From contig OZ218963.1 of assembly GCA_965112735.1 (NCBI GenBank), forward strand, positions 186,001 through 250,000: a stretch of 64,000 nt of DNA, given 5' to 3'. The translations under genes and the position numbers were made by a program. This stretch comes from Phaeosaccion multiseriatum (taxonomy: Eukaryota; Ochrophyta, other classes). Positions 62,401 to 64,000 of the stretch are shown one piece after another. The notes below the pieces were generated by a model that was given only the letters and a program-made list of their open reading frames with translations, was not told where the DNA came from and searched no databases. Every line of letters begins with the position of its first letter. Within the stretch, counting starts at the first letter, position 1.

Positions 62401-64000
62401 CATCACTGCACTCTATACTCACTACTTCCTTCCCCTCCTCCTCCTCCTCCCCCTTGTTCCCAGCCTTCGCCGTACTCCTGCCTTCACCGGCCTTGTTCGC
62501 TCCCTCTCCCACCTTACTCCTCGCGACCTCCGTGACCACCTCGTCGTCAAATAGGAACCACTTGCCGCTCACGGGGTCTCGAACCTCTGCCACGTAGTGC
62601 CCTCCGTGTGCGCTCACCCCCTTATGATACAAGATGCACCCCAGATCATACTCATGCTCCTTCTCGCCATCTGCGACTCTATCCCTACCCATACGACTGC
62701 CGATGTCGTCGTCGATGCCATTGGCTGCCATCGTCATCACCGCCGCCTGGGCCTGAGCCTTTCCCTTTCCCTTTCCCTTTCCCTTCCCCTTTGCGCCTTC
62801 GTCCTCCTTCTCTCCCCCTACGACCTTGCGCCTCTTGTGGACGGCGCCGCTCCCCCCCCCCCCCTCTCTCTCTCTCTAGCCCCTCTTCCGTAGTACTGGA
62901 CTTGCCCTTGCTGTTGTCCTTGCTGCTGCTACGTGTCTCAGTGTATCCAGAGAGGTCGAGTACATCTGGCACGTCAATTTTGGTGCGCAGTTTGGTCCTC
63001 TGAAGCGTCGCCATGTTGTACTGATAGCGCACAAGCTGTGTGTGCGCGTGTGTGTGCGTGTGCGTGCGTATGTGTGTGTGCGTGTGTGTGCGTTGTGTGT
63101 GTGCGTGTGTGTGCATGCGAAGACATAGGCAGGGGGAGGGCAAGAGAGCAGGACGAACGCATCAGAAATCGCTTCTACCCTCTACCAGTAGGGCAAGCAC
63201 CAGGGCAACGCCACAGTACACGTCCGGCTCATGGAGAGAAAAAAACAAATTAAGTCAGTGAGTCACCAAATAAGTCAGTGAATCACCCCCCTTACCCACC
63301 GCACCTGAATAGAGAGGGCTGGTGGGAGCCTCTGTAGTTTGATGGAGCGTGTGGCCGACGTCTTGGTGTCACAAACCTGCCGCATGGCGCGACACCGCAT
63401 GCGAGCACAGCAAGAGAAGGGAGCACAGGTGGGATGGGGAGGAGAGCGACGGCAGCATATGGCAGCGGCGGCAGAGCAAGGAAGGGTGAGGGAACAGGAA
63501 TACCGGGCGGGGGGAGGGTGCAAGCAAGCAAGAAGCAAGTAAGTAGCTTAGCTCTGTCTCACTCACCCAGCATAAGTGCTCTCTCCTTCTGACTCTCCCT
63601 CTCCGTCTCTCGCTCTCTCTCCGTCTCTCTCTCTCTCTCCCTCCTTCTCCCTCTCCCTCTCCCTCGCTCTCTTGTTCTCTCTCTGCTTCACTCACCGAGC
63701 AGAAGTATGCGTTGTCCCCGCAGAGTTGCTCCGGAGTCAGATATGCCTCCAGACACGCGCCCACGCTCTTCAGACCGTTCACCTGAGAGAGGGGGGTACA
63801 AGCATCGGCATCAGGTACAGAGAGAAACGGCCAGTCAGTGAGTGAGTGAGTGGGTGAGTGAGTGAGTGAGTGAGTGAGTGAGTGAGTGAGTCAGTGAGTG
63901 AGTGAGTGGGTGAGTGAGTGAGTGAGTGAATGAGTGAGTGGGTGAGTGAGTGCAACTTGGTGAGTGAGTGCGTGAGTGAGTGAGTGAGTGAGTGGGTGAG
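54249..64000 (-). CDS. USP48/UBP26-like ubiquitin carboxyl-terminal hydrolase (5' partial)
   Basis: The gene reads leftward and its N-terminus (with the catalytic Cys) lies beyond 64000. In-phase exons include 63782-63696, 63376-63305, 63035-60387, 60155-59834, then pieces near 59395, 59065, 58860, 58465, 58045, 57630, 57040, 56545, 55865, 55285 and 54535-54249. YFCS|VCDTK, rebuilt across a splice, is a USP zinc knuckle. [16 protein letters not shown] and [20 protein letters not shown] carry the catalytic His of the peptidase fold, then FDDEVV and [13 protein letters not shown]-like modules follow ([47 protein letters not shown]…LRCPHG). Next are a ubiquitin-like domain ([27 protein letters not shown]) and a C-terminal CPSCNMPNI…CLACG zinc ribbon. 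This order matches USP48, a nuclear H2A/H2B-linked deubiquitinase. A frame change occurs at a C-run near 62851. Confidence 0.85.
55876..56265. repeat. (GTGTGTGC)n microsatellite in USP48 intron
   Basis: About 390 bp of GT/GC alternation lies between the two halves of the ubiquitin-like domain. On the gene's sense strand it is (CA)n and abuts the acceptor; the donor end of the same intron (about 56400-56490) is GT-rich in sense. Confidence 0.95.
57713..57860. repeat. (CA)n microsatellite in USP48 intron
   Basis: CA repeats with CGCACTCA variants follow the donor of the KKPKGFG exon; in gene sense the donor GTGAGTGCATGAGTGCG runs into (GT)n. Confidence 0.95.
59409..59527. repeat. (GT)n microsatellite in USP48 intron, CA-sense at acceptor
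   Basis: In gene sense this is (CA)n ending ACACCCACCCCCCCAG, directly at the acceptor of the [17 protein letters not shown] exon. A (TAG)n run lies nearby at about 59155-59200 in the next intron. Confidence 0.95.
63835..64000. repeat. (GTGA)n microsatellite at window end
   Basis: GTGA tetranucleotides with a few GGTGAG, GAATGA and TCAGTG variants run to the window edge, upstream of the first visible USP48 exon. In gene sense this is (TCAC)n. Confidence 0.95.

Overview
The window is nuclear DNA from a GC-rich, intron-rich protist. Genes are spliced with GT-AG introns (donors mostly GTGAG/GTAAG), tightly packed on both strands, and loaded with low-complexity tracts (polyQ, Glu-rich, Ser-rich) and microsatellites. 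Two large AP2-domain proteins, one joined to a PDZ-like domain and one to a bromodomain and a PWWP domain, suggest an alveolate of the chromerid type or another microalga. That assignment is inference. Nothing in the host DNA looks prokaryotic. Almost all genes had to be assembled from several exons, using domain homology plus splice-site phase.

Layout: 1-2526 (+) GT32-type glycosyltransferase with a bulb-lectin-like tail (5' end outside the window). 3467-12404 (-) an 11-exon lipin/LNS2 gene whose HAD active-site motif is altered. 12659-17749 (+) an AP2 plus PDZ-like protein. 18599-21491 (-) an unrecognised protein with a Cys/His zinc-binding tail. 21801-23763 (+) mitochondrial-type monothiol CGFS glutaredoxin. 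24226-28215 a compositionally foreign island with two trehalose-phosphatase-like HAD genes, palindromic repeats and an 829-bp tandem duplication. 28541-29973 (-) thymidylate kinase with a 12-nt microexon. 30645-35073 (-) POLD3-like DNA polymerase delta subunit with a C-terminal PIP box. 35611-39471 (-) PRP4/PRPF4B kinase. 39892-47581 (+) a roughly 2,115-residue bromodomain-PWWP-AP2 protein. 48049-50305 (+) FNIP-repeat protein. 50641-50940 a ten-unit minisatellite. 50941-54248 mostly low-complexity DNA without a convincing gene. 54249 to the window end (-) a USP48/UBP26-like deubiquitinase whose 5' end lies beyond 64000.

The genes are housekeeping and chromatin functions: replication and dNTP supply (POLD3, thymidylate kinase), splicing kinase (PRP4), iron-sulfur maturation (glutaredoxin), lipid metabolism or signalling (lipin), protein glycosylation (GT32), ubiquitin signalling, and two probable transcription or chromatin regulators. 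There are three head-to-head pairs with short shared upstream regions: lipin/AP2-PDZ, zinc protein/glutaredoxin, and PRP4/bromodomain-AP2.

The most unusual observations are: (1) short sequence words, chiefly CAGTTGGTGATACAGCAG and GGATGGCAGTGGATGG, scattered dozens of times on both strands through exons (in different reading frames), introns and intergenic DNA; (2) the new domain combinations bromodomain-PWWP-AP2 and AP2-PDZ; (3) the lipin with DMEGS in place of DxDGT; (4) the foreign island; (5) introns carrying GT-repeats near the donor and CA-repeats near the acceptor.
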